Positions 45,227-54,394 of a stretch of 64,000 nt of DNA are shown piece by piece; within the stretch, counting starts at the first letter, position 1; each line of letters opens with the position of its first letter. The DNA lies in NCBI RefSeq assembly GCF_031157375.1, contig NZ_JAVIFV010000001.1, forward strand, positions 868,001 through 932,000. The letters are read 5' to 3'. The notes under the pieces are model-generated. The model was given only the letters and a program-made list of their open reading frames with translations, had not been told where the DNA came from and did not search any database. The position numbers and the translations under genes were made by a program. This stretch comes from Sphingosinicella sp. LHD-64 (lineage in GTDB: Bacteria > Pseudomonadota > Alphaproteobacteria > Sphingomonadales > Sphingomonadaceae).

Positions 45227-46441
45227 TTGGGTGTCGCGACACAAATCGACCGCTATCTGGCGCGGCTGATCTTCGTTCCGCTGCTGGGCACGCTGGTGCT
45301 GGCGGCGATGCTGCTGCTGCTCGAGAAAATGCTGCGCCTGTTCGACTTCGTGGTGAGCGAGGGCGGGCCGGTCAACGTCGTCTGGCGGATGATGGCCAAT
45401 CTCATCCCCGAATATCTCGGTCTCGGCATCCCGCTCGGCCTGATGCTCGGCGTGCTGCTCGCCTTTCGCAAGCTCGCCACCTCGTCGGAGCTGGATTCGC
45501 TGCGCGCCGCGGGGCTCAGCTACACGCGGCTGCTGCGCATTCCCTATTTCTACGCGATCGCGCTGATGCTGGTGAACGTCGCCATCGTCGGCTTCGTCCA
45601 GCCCTATTCGCAATATGCCTATCAGGAGCTGCGCTTCGACCTGCAGTCGGGCGCGCTCGGCGCTTCGATCAAGGTCGGCGAGTTCACCAATTTCGGCCGT
45701 CGCATGACGCTGCGGATCGAGCGCAGCGAGAACAACGGCACCGATCTCTACGGCGTGTTCGTCCGCGCCGATGACCGGGGCGGGCGGACGCTGGCGGTCA
45801 CCGCCGACCGCGGCACCTTCCTCGCCACCGACGATCCCAATGCGGTCGTGCTGAGGCTCACCAACGGCCGCCTCGTCCACAACCAGCCGGGCTTTCCGGC
45901 ACCGCGGGTGCTGAGCTTCCAGCGCCACGATCTGCCGATCGACCTGCCCGCGATCGAGGCCTTTCGCGGCCGCGGCAGCCCGCTCGACGAGCTGACCCTG
46001 CCTGAGCTGGCCAAGGTCGGCAAATCGGCCGAGGCCGATCAGGCGCGCCGCGACGCCGCGCGCGCCAATTTCCACTTCCGCATGGTCGAGATCATGATGA
46101 TCCTGATGCTGCCGCTGCTTGCGGTCGCGCTTGCCGTGCCGCCGAAGCGCAGCACCTCCGGCCTCGGCATCTTCCTCGCCGTGGTGATGGTCGTCACCTA
46201 TCACAAGGTGAACCAGTACGGCGAGCAGATGGGCGCCCAGGGCCGGATCGATCCGGTCATATCGCTCTGGGTGCCCTTCCTGCTGTTCGGCGCGCTGATC
46301 CTGTGGATGTTCTGGACCCTGGCCTACAAGCCGGGCGGACAGCCGATCGGGGCGCTGGAGCGGGTCTTCGCCGCCCTTGGCAAGCGCCTCGGCAAGCTGT
46401 TCAAGCGCCGCCACCACAGGACGCTCCAGGCCGCCGAATGA
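45227..46441 (+). CDS. lptF: LPS export permease LptF
   Basis: Inner-membrane permease of the LptB2FG transporter, which extracts LPS for transport to the outer membrane. Six membrane helices and a periplasmic beta-jellyroll domain (about residues 130-250) are visible. The N-terminus [20 protein letters not shown] is the family start. No ATG is available close to it: the best candidate is the TTG at 45227 (404 residues); GTG at 45176 and TTG at 45158 are alternatives that would add an unusual basic leader. The stop overlaps the lptG start as ATGA. Confidence 0.94.
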   Translation: MGVATQIDRYLARLIFVPLLGTLVLAAMLLLLEKMLRLFDFVVSEGGPVNVVWRMMANLIPEYLGLGIPLGLMLGVLLAFRKLATSSELDSLRAAGLSYTRLLRIPYFYAIALMLVNVAIVGFVQPYSQYAYQELRFDLQSGALGASIKVGEFTNFGRRMTLRIERSENNGTDLYGVFVRADDRGGRTLAVTADRGTFLATDDPNAVVLRLTNGRLVHNQPGFPAPRVLSFQRHDLPIDLPAIEAFRGRGSPLDELTLPELAKVGKSAEADQARRDAARANFHFRMVEIMMILMLPLLAVALAVPPKRSTSGLGIFLAVVMVVTYHKVNQYGEQMGAQGRIDPVISLWVPFLLFGALILWMFWTLAYKPGGQPIGALERVFAALGKRLGKLFKRRHHRTLQAAE

Positions 46442-47535
46442 TCAATCTCAGCTTCTTCCCGTCGCGCCCGATCGCGCTTTACATGGCGCGCCTGTTCATC
46501 ACGCGCAGCCTTGCCATGCTGGCGGCGCTCGTCGTCGTGCTGATGACACTCGACCTGCTCGGCAATTCCGGCGACATCCTCGCCGTCCCGGGCAATGGCG
46601 ATGCGGAGCTGTGGCGCTATGTCGGCCTCAGGGTCCCGCAGCTGATCAACCGCTTCCTGCCCTTCTCGGTGCTGCTCGGTGCGCTGATCACCCTGGTCGG
46701 CCTCAACCAGAACAGCGAGATCGTCTCGATGAAGGCGGCGGGCATCTCGGCCCACCAGATCATTGCCCCGCTGATCCTCACCGCTGCGCTCTTCGCCGCC
46801 GCCCATTTCGCGTTCAACGAGCGCATCGTCACCCGCGCCAACGCGGCCTTCGACGTGTGGGAGGCGGCCGACTGGGGGCCGGTCCCGGAGGGCAGCAATG
46901 TCCAAAGCAATGTCGCAGTGGTCCGTGGCGACGACCTCATCTTCGTGCGTCAGGTGAGCGGCCACGGCGACAGCGTCCGCCTGACCGGCGTCACCGTGTA
47001 CGAGCGCGAAGGCGGCACGATGCGCCGGATCGTCACCGCCGAACAGGGGCAGCGCGTGCCCGGCGGCTGGCGGCTCAGCCCCGTCACCCTGTTCAACGTC
47101 GACACCGGCCAGCAGGGACGGATGGCGGCGCTGACCTTCGGTCCCGATATCCGCCCGGACCAGTTCACCCTCGCCCGAGTCGACCCCGACGAGCAGAGCT
47201 TCGGCACGCTGCGCCAGTCGATCTCGGAGCTGCGCGCGGTCAATCGGCCGGTCGAATCGCTGGAGGCGAACCTCTGGCGCAAGATCGCGAGCCCGATGTC
47301 GTCGATCCTGATGCCGCTGCTTGGCGCGGTCGCCGCCTTCGGCCTTGCCCGCTCCGGCCAGGTGCTCGTGCGCGCGGTGATCGGCATGGCCCTCGGCTTC
47401 GCCTATTTCGTCGCCGACAATTTCGCGCTCGCGATGGGCAATTTCGGCGCTTACCCGCCCTTCCTGGCCGCCTGGGGTCCGTTCCTGCTCTTCTTCCTGG
47501 TCGGCGAGACGGTGCTGATCCGGACCGAGGAATGA
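46438..47535 (+). CDS. lptG: LPS export permease LptG
   Basis: Partner permease of LptF in the LPS export ABC transporter, 365 residues from the ATG at 46438, which overlaps the lptF stop. It begins [20 protein letters not shown]; the first helix and the motif [20 protein letters not shown] (coupling helix with the ABC protein LptB) are typical. The periplasmic jellyroll domain spans about 130-260. The last two helices (from [20 protein letters not shown]) finish the protein. The ynfA-like gene starts inside its stop (ATGA). LptB, LptA and LptC are not in this window. Confidence 0.95.
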   Translation: MINLSFFPSRPIALYMARLFITRSLAMLAALVVVLMTLDLLGNSGDILAVPGNGDAELWRYVGLRVPQLINRFLPFSVLLGALITLVGLNQNSEIVSMKAAGISAHQIIAPLILTAALFAAAHFAFNERIVTRANAAFDVWEAADWGPVPEGSNVQSNVAVVRGDDLIFVRQVSGHGDSVRLTGVTVYEREGGTMRRIVTAEQGQRVPGGWRLSPVTLFNVDTGQQGRMAALTFGPDIRPDQFTLARVDPDEQSFGTLRQSISELRAVNRPVESLEANLWRKIASPMSSILMPLLGAVAAFGLARSGQVLVRAVIGMALGFAYFVADNFALAMGNFGAYPPFLAAWGPFLLFFLVGETVLIRTEE

Positions 47536-47864
47536 CCTTCCTCGTCTACGCCACTGCCGCGCTGGCCGAGATCGCCGGCTGCTTCGCTTTCTGGGCCTGG
47601 CTGAGGCTCGACAAGTCGCCCTGGTGGCTGGTGCCCGGGATTGCCTCGCTGGCGCTGTTCGCCTGGCTGCTGACTTTGGTGGAGACGAGCGTCGCGGGGC
47701 GCGCCTATGCCGGCTATGGCGCGATCTACATCTGTGCCTCGCTGCTCTGGCTCTGGGCGGTGGAAGGCGCACGGCCGGATCGATGGGATCTGATCGGCGC
47801 CGCGGTCTGCCTGGCCGGCGCGGCAATCATCATTCTCGGCCCGCGACCGCCGGTCGCGGTCTGA
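47532..47864 (+). CDS. ynfA: YnfA/UPF0060 family small membrane protein
   Basis: Inner-membrane protein of 110 residues, the standard size of this family, with four hydrophobic helices and short loops. Motifs are [20 protein letters not shown] at the N-terminus and [20 protein letters not shown] in the middle, both strongly conserved, and [20 protein letters not shown] at the end. Members resemble small multidrug resistance transporters; function in this organism is unknown. Its ATG overlaps the lptG stop, so it is the third gene of that operon. The flippase-like gene starts 5 bp after it. Confidence 0.93.
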   Translation: MTFLVYATAALAEIAGCFAFWAWLRLDKSPWWLVPGIASLALFAWLLTLVETSVAGRAYAGYGAIYICASLLWLWAVEGARPDRWDLIGAAVCLAGAAIIILGPRPPVAV

Positions 47865-47868
47865 AGCG

Positions 47869-49386
47869 ATGAGCGAGGGGGCCGAAACACCTGCCGTCAC
47901 CCGCGGCGAAGTGGCGCGCGGCGCGGCTCTCGCCGGGCTCAGTCGCCTGGGGGCGTTGATCGAGGCCGTCGCCCAGCCGGTCTATACATGGCTGTTCGGC
48001 ATCGCGACCTACGGCCTCTACGTCGTGCTCTGGGCGGCGGTCAGCCTTGCCACCAACATTCTGACGCTGTCGATGAACAGCGCGCTCCAGCGCATCGTCC
48101 CGTCGAAGGAAAGCGAGACGGAGATCCATGGCGCGGTGAAGCTTGCGCTGGTTGTGCCGGTCGGCCTTGCCCTCCTCGTCGCCCTCCTCGTCACCATCGA
48201 GGCCCGTGACATGGCGGCGCTCGTCTCCGCCGCGCCGGAGGACGCAGAGCGGCTGCCGGCTGCCATCGCCCTCTTCGCCTGGGCCCTGCCGCTCTGGACA
48301 TTCATCGAGGTCGCGACCGCCGCGGCCCGCGCGCGTCGCGCCTTCGGGCCGGAAATCCGCCTGCGCATCTTCTGGGAGCAGATCGCGCGCATCCTGTTCG
48401 CGCTCGGCTTCTTCCTGATCGGCTTCGAGAGCCATGGGCTGATGCTCGCGCATCTTAGCTCGCTGGCACTGACCGCCGCGCTCTGCGTGCCCCTGCTCCG
48501 CCGCTACTATGATCTCGGCCAGCTCGTCCGGGCGCCGATCCCGGCCCGTGTCGTGCGCGAGCTGATGGGCACCGGCCTCGGTCTGTTTCCCGCCGACCTC
48601 TCGCGCCGCGCGCTGATCGACGCGCCCGGCATCGTGCTCAACCAGATGTTTCCGGGCGCCGCCGGCGCCACCGCTGCCGGCCTGTTCGAGATCGCGCGCA
48701 AGCTCTCGACCATCCCGCTCATCGTCCGCCAGGCGTTCCAGTACGTCCTTGCCCCGCTCTCCTCCGCCCAGGCCCGTTCCGACCGTAGCCAGATCGCGCC
48801 GCTCTACCATTTCGCCAGCCGGGTCTCGACCGCCCTCGTGGTGCCGCTCGCCGGCCTCCTCATCTTCGCCGGCGTCGACATTCTCAGCGTCTACCGCCCG
48901 GAGGCGCAGGCGGCGCTGCCGATCCTCTACATCCTCGTCGCCGCGCGCGGCGTCGAGGCGATCGTCGGCCCGGCCTCGGTGGTGGTCGAGATGACCGTCC
49001 ACCGCATCCTGCCGGCGGTGAACAGCCTGATCGCGGTCGCCGTGTGGATCGGGCTCGGCTGGTGGCTGGTGCCCGCCTATGGCGCGGTGGGCATGGCCAT
49101 CGCGGTCGGCGCGGCGACGGTGACCTCGACCTATGCAGCGACGATCGAGCTTCGCATCAGCGACGGCCTCACGCCGTTCGGCGGCCGCCTCCTCCAGGGG
49201 TTCGGCATCGCGATCGCCGGCGTCGCGATCATGGGCGCCGCCGAATATTTCGCCAACGGCCCGGTGCGCTTCGTGTGGGTTCTCGCCACCTGGGCAGCGA
49301 CGAGCTGGCTGGCGCTGCGCCACGGCCTCACCCGCGACGAGCGGCTCGCGCTTGGCGGCCTCTCCCGCAGGCTGCGGCTGGTCTGA
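47869..49386 (+). CDS. Lipopolysaccharide/polysaccharide flippase-like membrane protein
   Basis: Multi-pass inner-membrane protein, 505 residues, with about 12-14 helices of the MOP (Wzx-like) superfamily. The N-terminus GEVARGAALAGLSRLGALIE and the repeated pattern of paired helices (FPADLSRRALIDAPGIVLNQ in the middle) fit polysaccharide biosynthesis proteins. It follows ynfA by 5 bp and probably belongs to the lptFG-ynfA transcript. Since the exopolysaccharide cluster has its own flippase at 32152, this one may serve LPS or another lipid-linked sugar; that is inference. It converges with the metalloprotease gene, with the two stop codons adjacent. Confidence 0.88.
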   Translation: MSEGAETPAVTRGEVARGAALAGLSRLGALIEAVAQPVYTWLFGIATYGLYVVLWAAVSLATNILTLSMNSALQRIVPSKESETEIHGAVKLALVVPVGLALLVALLVTIEARDMAALVSAAPEDAERLPAAIALFAWALPLWTFIEVATAAARARRAFGPEIRLRIFWEQIARILFALGFFLIGFESHGLMLAHLSSLALTAALCVPLLRRYYDLGQLVRAPIPARVVRELMGTGLGLFPADLSRRALIDAPGIVLNQMFPGAAGATAAGLFEIARKLSTIPLIVRQAFQYVLAPLSSAQARSDRSQIAPLYHFASRVSTALVVPLAGLLIFAGVDILSVYRPEAQAALPILYILVAARGVEAIVGPASVVVEMTVHRILPAVNSLIAVAVWIGLGWWLVPAYGAVGMAIAVGAATVTSTYAATIELRISDGLTPFGGRLLQGFGIAIAGVAIMGAAEYFANGPVRFVWVLATWAATSWLALRHGLTRDERLALGGLSRRLRLV

Positions 49387-51819
49387 CTATTCCCCGAGCC
49401 AACCATCCTCCGCCCCGCCGATCGGCATCCCCGGCGGAATCTGCGGCGCGCGACGGGTGTCCGCGAGTGCGGCGGTCAGCGCCTCGCGGTCGCCGAGCAG
49501 GCGGCCGAGGCCCCGGCGCCAGTCCCCGTCCGTCCCGCGGCCAGACGAATCGGCGAGCTGACGGGCGAGCCGCGCCAGCCGCTCCGACAGCGCCAGCGCG
49601 ATGGTCGGCGACAAGGCGGAGTCGCGCTGCACGCGGGCGAGTTGCAGCATCGTCGTCGTCGCGACGCGGCGCTGCACCTCGTCGGGCCGATCGGCGCCGA
49701 GCACACGGTCCAGCAGACGCTCGATCAGATCCTGCGGCGTCATCTGCTGGGGATCGCCCTGATGCTGGAGCTCCAGCCGGTTGAGCCGCTCGGGGACGAG
49801 CAGGTTGGAGAGCGTCACCGCCGCTGCGGTCTCGGACGCGACCAGCGGATCGAAGATGTTGCCGCCGGCGGTGCGGAAGATCTCGATCGCCTCCTGACGA
49901 TCCTCGTTTCCGGACCACCCCGCCGACAGATAGGGCAGCAGCCCCGCCGGCACGGTGAGCGCCTCCGGCGACAGCGTGGCGAGCAGGGCATCGAGCGCCT
50001 GGCGCTGCGCCTCCGGGCCGACCACGCGCGCCGCCTCCTGCCCGTCGCCGTTGCGCGAATAGGAAAAATCGACGCCACCGACGAGCTTGGCCGCCGCCTC
50101 GACCTGATAGCGGTGCAGCAGCCAGATCGGCACGAACTTGCGCCGGAGGTGCGAGACCGGCTCGCCCGGATAAAGCGCCGTGGGCCCGAAGCGGGCCACG
50201 GCCGCCTGCCGCACCGCCATCATCCGCGTGAGCTCGCCGGACGGATCGGCCGCATCGTCCCACAGGCTGCCATTGGGCTGCGCCGAGTAAGGTGGCCGCG
50301 CTTCGCCGTCGGCGACGAAACGCAGCCCCTCGGCCAGGCCCGCCGTCATCCGCGCGTCGCCCTCCGCGTCGGTGTCCGCACCATAGAGCCAGTCGATCGC
50401 GAAATTGTCCCAACGCCCGACGCCGACGCCATAGGCGTCGGAAAGGTCCGGGGCGCCGTCGACCAGGCCGATGCGCGGTGCCGGATAGTCCATCACCGAA
50501 TAGCGCCCCTGCGTGCTGGCCGCGAAATTGTGGGCGAGGCCGAGCGCGTGGCCGACCTCGTGCGCGCCGAGCTGCCGGATGCGGGCCAGCGCAGCGCGCA
50601 CCGGATCGTTCGGTCCGCCGTTGCCGTTCTGCGCGGCGCCGACCAGCCCTTCGAAAATGAGCATGTCCTGCCGCACCCTGAGCGAGCCGAGCAGCACCTG
50701 GCCGCGGACGATCTCGCCGGTGCGCGGGTCCTCGATCACCTGGCCGTAGGACCAGCCGCGCGTCGCCCGGTTGACCCAGTGGACGACGTTGTAGCGCACA
50801 TCGAGCGGGTCGACGCCTTCGGGCAGATATTCGACCCGGAAGGCGTCGATATAGCCGGCCGCCTCGAACGCCTCACGCCACCAGCCGACGCCTTCGTAAA
50901 GCGCGGTACGGATCGGCTCCGGCGCGGCGGTGTCGATGTAGAAGGTGATCGGCCGGCGCACACGCGAACGCGGCGCAGCGGGATCGAGCTTCTCCAGTCG
51001 GAAGCGGTTGGCGAGCTCGTAGACGATCGGCTGGCCAAGCGGCTGGGAATAGTCGATCACCTGCGTGCCGAAGCTGCCCGCGCGCGGATCGAAGCGACGC
51101 GGCCGGTAGCCGGGCTCGGGCAGGCGGATGAGCGAGTGGCGGACGATGAAGGAGAGATTGCCGCTCACCGGCGAAATGTTGTTCACCTCGCTCGACGGCC
51201 GCTCGGCAACAAAGGTGAGCCGCCCCTCCATCTCGATATTGTCCGGAAACACGCGGACCGAAGCGGGATCGGCGACACTAAGATCGCCGACCAGCCGGAA
51301 CTCGCCCGCTTCGGAGCGGCGCAGCGCCTGCGCAATCCCCATGTCGTCGCGGGTCAGGAAGCCGGAGACGTCGACCAACATGCCACCGCCCGCCGTCTCG
51401 GCCGCGACATCGCCCATCCACACCGTCGAATAGGCGAAGCTCCCGCGCACGCCCGCCTGCTCGGTCGGTGTGCCGGTCGAAGCCCGGAAGCGCGGATTTT
51501 CGATTTCGGCGACGATCTTGCGGCCCATCCGCCGGAACACGAGGATCTTGGACCCGCCGGACAAGGCGCGGTCGAGGCCGATCGGCGCCGAGCCCAGGCC
51601 GGTTTCCAGCCCGGTCACGTAGAGGAAGCGCCCCGAAATGCCGCCCGCGTCCGGCGCCGGCAGCGAGAGGAGGATGCGTCCGTCGCGCCGGTCGACATGG
51701 ACCGGCAGCAGCCCTTCCTGCGCGCTGGTACCTCTCAGCACCTCGGCCGGCGGATCGATGGCCAGTGCCGGAATGGGCACAGCCGTGACGAGGAGCAGGC
51801 AGGCGAAACGCAGCGTCAT
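49387..51819 (-). CDS. Secreted zinc-dependent metalloprotease (DUF5117/DUF5118 family)
   Basis: Exported protease of 810 residues from the ATG at 51819, which gives a signal peptide MTLRFACLLLVTAVPIPALA. The zinc-binding motif HEVGHALGLAHNF lies near residue 418 (HEXXH with a third His), placing it in the metzincin-like group. A preceding beta-rich region (DUF5117, about 80-300) carries AFRVEYLPEGVDPLDVRYNV and RTWxY-like GWSYGQVIEDPRTGEIVRGQ. The C-terminal 400 residues are largely helical (DUF4953-like). It stands alone between the flippase-like and ychF genes. The physiological substrate is unknown. Confidence 0.9.
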   Translation of the reverse strand: MTLRFACLLLVTAVPIPALAIDPPAEVLRGTSAQEGLLPVHVDRRDGRILLSLPAPDAGGISGRFLYVTGLETGLGSAPIGLDRALSGGSKILVFRRMGRKIVAEIENPRFRASTGTPTEQAGVRGSFAYSTVWMGDVAAETAGGGMLVDVSGFLTRDDMGIAQALRRSEAGEFRLVGDLSVADPASVRVFPDNIEMEGRLTFVAERPSSEVNNISPVSGNLSFIVRHSLIRLPEPGYRPRRFDPRAGSFGTQVIDYSQPLGQPIVYELANRFRLEKLDPAAPRSRVRRPITFYIDTAAPEPIRTALYEGVGWWREAFEAAGYIDAFRVEYLPEGVDPLDVRYNVVHWVNRATRGWSYGQVIEDPRTGEIVRGQVLLGSLRVRQDMLIFEGLVGAAQNGNGGPNDPVRAALARIRQLGAHEVGHALGLAHNFAASTQGRYSVMDYPAPRIGLVDGAPDLSDAYGVGVGRWDNFAIDWLYGADTDAEGDARMTAGLAEGLRFVADGEARPPYSAQPNGSLWDDAADPSGELTRMMAVRQAAVARFGPTALYPGEPVSHLRRKFVPIWLLHRYQVEAAAKLVGGVDFSYSRNGDGQEAARVVGPEAQRQALDALLATLSPEALTVPAGLLPYLSAGWSGNEDRQEAIEIFRTAGGNIFDPLVASETAAAVTLSNLLVPERLNRLELQHQGDPQQMTPQDLIERLLDRVLGADRPDEVQRRVATTTMLQLARVQRDSALSPTIALALSERLARLARQLADSSGRGTDGDWRRGLGRLLGDREALTAALADTRRAPQIPPGMPIGGAEDGWLGE

Positions 51820-51937
51820 GGAAAGCACCCCCTTGTGGTTTCGCGCGGACACTAAGCTGGCATTTGCCGAGCGCAACGTCTAACGGACGCCTCGCGCGGG
51901 CGATCGCCGCGCGTCACCCGGATTTTCAGGACACCAG

Positions 51938-53038
51938 ATGGGCTTTCGTTGCGGAATCGTCGGGCTGCCGAATGTCGGCAAGTCCACCCTGTTCAACGCG
52001 CTGACCGAGACGGCGGCGGCGCAGGCGGCCAATTACCCGTTCTGCACGATCGAGCCCAATGTCGGTCGCGTCGCGGTGCCCGACCCGCGCCTGCAGGAGA
52101 TCGCGAAGATCGCGAGCTCGGCGCAGGTCATCGAGACCCAGCTCGAATTCGTCGACATCGCCGGGCTGGTGCGCGGCGCCTCGACCGGTGAGGGCCTCGG
52201 CAACCAGTTCCTCGGCAACATCCGCGAGGTCGACGCGATCGTCCACGTGCTGCGCTGCTTCGAGGGCGGCGACGTTACCCATGTCGAAGGGCGGGTCGAT
52301 CCGGTGGCAGATGCCGAGACGGTCGAGACGGAACTGATGCTCGCCGATCTCGAAAGCCTCGAGAAGCGCGTCCCCAACCTCGCCAAGAAGGCCGCGCAGG
52401 GCGACAAGGAGGCGAAGATCCAGGCGAGCGTCCTCGGCCAGGCGCTGGAGCTGCTGCGCCAGTCGAAGCCCGCCCGCCTCACCCGGCCGAAGGACGGGGA
52501 GGAGAAGCTCGCGCTCGAACGCGCCCAGTTGCTCACCGCCAAGCCGGTCCTCTACGTCTGCAACGTCGACGAGGGCGATGCAGCGAGCGGCAATGCCCAC
52601 AGCACCGCCGTCTTCGCCCGGGCCGAGGCGGAGGGGGCCGGGGCGGTGATCATCTCCGCCGCGATCGAGGCCGAGATCGCGACCATGCCGGCGGAAGACC
52701 GCACCGAGTTTCTCTCGGACCTCGGCCTCGCCGAGACCGGCCTCGCTCGCATCATCCGCGCGGGCTATGATCTCCTCCACCTCATCACCTTCTTCACCGC
52801 CGGCCCCAAGGAGGCGCGCGCCTGGACGGTCGAGAAGGGATCGAAGGCGCCCCAGGCCGCCGGCGTCATCCATTCGGATTTCGAGCGCGGCTTCATTCGC
52901 GCCGAGACGATCGCCTATGCGGACTATATCGCCTGCGGCGGCGAGGCCGGCGCGCGCGAGAAGGGCAAGCTGCGTTCGGAAGGCAAGGACTATGTGGTGC
53001 AGGACGGCGACGTCCTGCTCTTCCGCTTCAACGTCTGA
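51938..53038 (+). CDS. ychF: Redox-regulated ATPase YchF
   Basis: Universal P-loop NTPase of the Obg group that binds ribosomes and prefers ATP; 366 residues, full length. The P-loop GLPNVGKST is at residues 9-17. Switch and G3-like features are FVDIAGLVRGASTGEGLGNQ, and the G4 position reads NVDE rather than NKxD, which explains ATP preference in this family. The C-terminal TGS domain ends with FIRAETIAYADYIACGGEAG and the closing VQDGDVLLFRFNV. The intergenic space to its neighbours is short on the right (66 bp) and 118 bp on the left. Confidence 0.97.
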   Translation: MGFRCGIVGLPNVGKSTLFNALTETAAAQAANYPFCTIEPNVGRVAVPDPRLQEIAKIASSAQVIETQLEFVDIAGLVRGASTGEGLGNQFLGNIREVDAIVHVLRCFEGGDVTHVEGRVDPVADAETVETELMLADLESLEKRVPNLAKKAAQGDKEAKIQASVLGQALELLRQSKPARLTRPKDGEEKLALERAQLLTAKPVLYVCNVDEGDAASGNAHSTAVFARAEAEGAGAVIISAAIEAEIATMPAEDRTEFLSDLGLAETGLARIIRAGYDLLHLITFFTAGPKEARAWTVEKGSKAPQAAGVIHSDFERGFIRAETIAYADYIACGGEAGAREKGKLRSEGKDYVVQDGDVLLFRFNV

Positions 53039-53104
53039 CGTAGCGCACGTGTTCGTCCGGAGCGACGACACCGAGCCGACATATTCCCTGCCTAACCGGC
53101 CGCA

Positions 53105-54386
53105 ATGACCCATTTCCTTCCCAGGCTGGCGAGCGCGCTCCTGGCCATCTGCTTGCCGTTCCTTGCGGCTTGCGCGTCGGTGCCGCCCCGAATCTCCCCT
53201 GCGAGGGAGGCCAGGCCGCCGGTCACCATCCTGATCTCCATTGATGGCTTCCGGCCCGATTATCTGCGCCGCGGCCATTCGCCGCGCCTCGACGCGCTCG
53301 CCGCGGGCGGAGTCAGCGCGCCGATGCGCCCGTCATTCCCGTCCAAGACCTTTCCCAATCACTGGACGATCGTGACGGGCGATCGGCCCGACCGGCATGG
53401 CATCGTCGCCAACCGGATGGAGGATCCTTCCAGGCCGGGCGAGACCTTCGACATGCAGAGCGTCGACCCGTTCTGGTGGAACGCCGCCGATCTGGGTCGA
53501 CGCCGAACGGGCGGGCATCCGTACCGCGACGATGTTCTGGCCCGGCGCCAACGTCGCGTGGGGCGGCGCGCAGACGGTCGAACGGGCGGCGAGGATCAGC
53601 GGCGGCACACGGCCGAGCGACTGGCATCAATTCAGCATGGAGGTCTCGGCACGCCAGCGCGTGGACGCGGTGATCGACTGGCTGCGTCGGCCCGCCGCGA
53701 CCCGCCCGGCCTTCCTGACACTCTATTTCGACGCGGTCGATTCGGCCGGTCACGAGTTCGGACCGGGCGACCCTCGCACAGCGGAAGCGGTCGCCGGGAC
53801 CGACGAGGCGATCGGCCGGCTGGTCGACGAGCTGGCGGTGCTGCGGCAACCCGCCAATCTCGTGATCGTGTCCGATCACGGCATGGCGGCAACCAGCCCC
53901 GAACGGGTGATCGCCCTCGATCGGATCGCAAATCCGGCCGACTACCGGATCGTCGAGAAAGGCCCCTATGCCGCGCTGGAGCCGCAGCCCGGCCGGGAGG
54001 ACGCGCTCGCCGAACGATTGCTGCGGCCGCACGCGCACATGCAATGCTGGCGAAGGGCCGACATTCCTGCGCGCTTTCACTACGGCGCCAATCCGCGCAC
54101 GCCCTCCTTGCTCTGCCTGGCCGAGATCGGCTGGTCGATCATCCAGGATCTTCCGGCCGAGCACGTCCCTGCCGGCAGCCATGGCTATGACAATGCGGCG
54201 CCCGAAATGGCGGCGCTGTTTATCGCCAGCGGTCCCGCCTTCCGTTCGGGTCTCGCCTTGCCAGCCTTCGACAACGTCGATGTCTATCCCTTGCTCGCCC
54301 GGCTGATCGGCGTGACGCCGCGCGCCGGCGACGGGAATCCGGAGACGTTCGCGTCCGCGCTCCGTTTGCCTTCCACGGCGCGCTAG
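53105..54386 (+). pseudogene. Ectonucleotide pyrophosphatase/phosphodiesterase-like protein, frameshifted
   Basis: Two overlapping frames together encode a complete alkaline-phosphatase-superfamily NPP protein of about 425 residues. The 5' part (from 53105) has a lipoprotein signal with lipobox LAAC (C23), metal-binding D47 in SIDGFRPDY and the nucleophile T82 in PSKTFPNHWTIVTG. The 3' part, in the next frame from about 53487 to 54386, has PIWVDAERAGIRTATMFWPG, DAVDSAGHEFGPGD, IVSDHGM and GSHGYDN, which carry the remaining metal ligands. The break is at 53480-53487, where one extra base (or two missing bases) occurs. Codon style is normal in both parts, so it is a recent mutation or an assembly error. 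It is flanked by ychF and a convergent 5'-nucleotidase. Confidence 0.85.
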
Positions 54387-54394
54387 GCGCCTGC

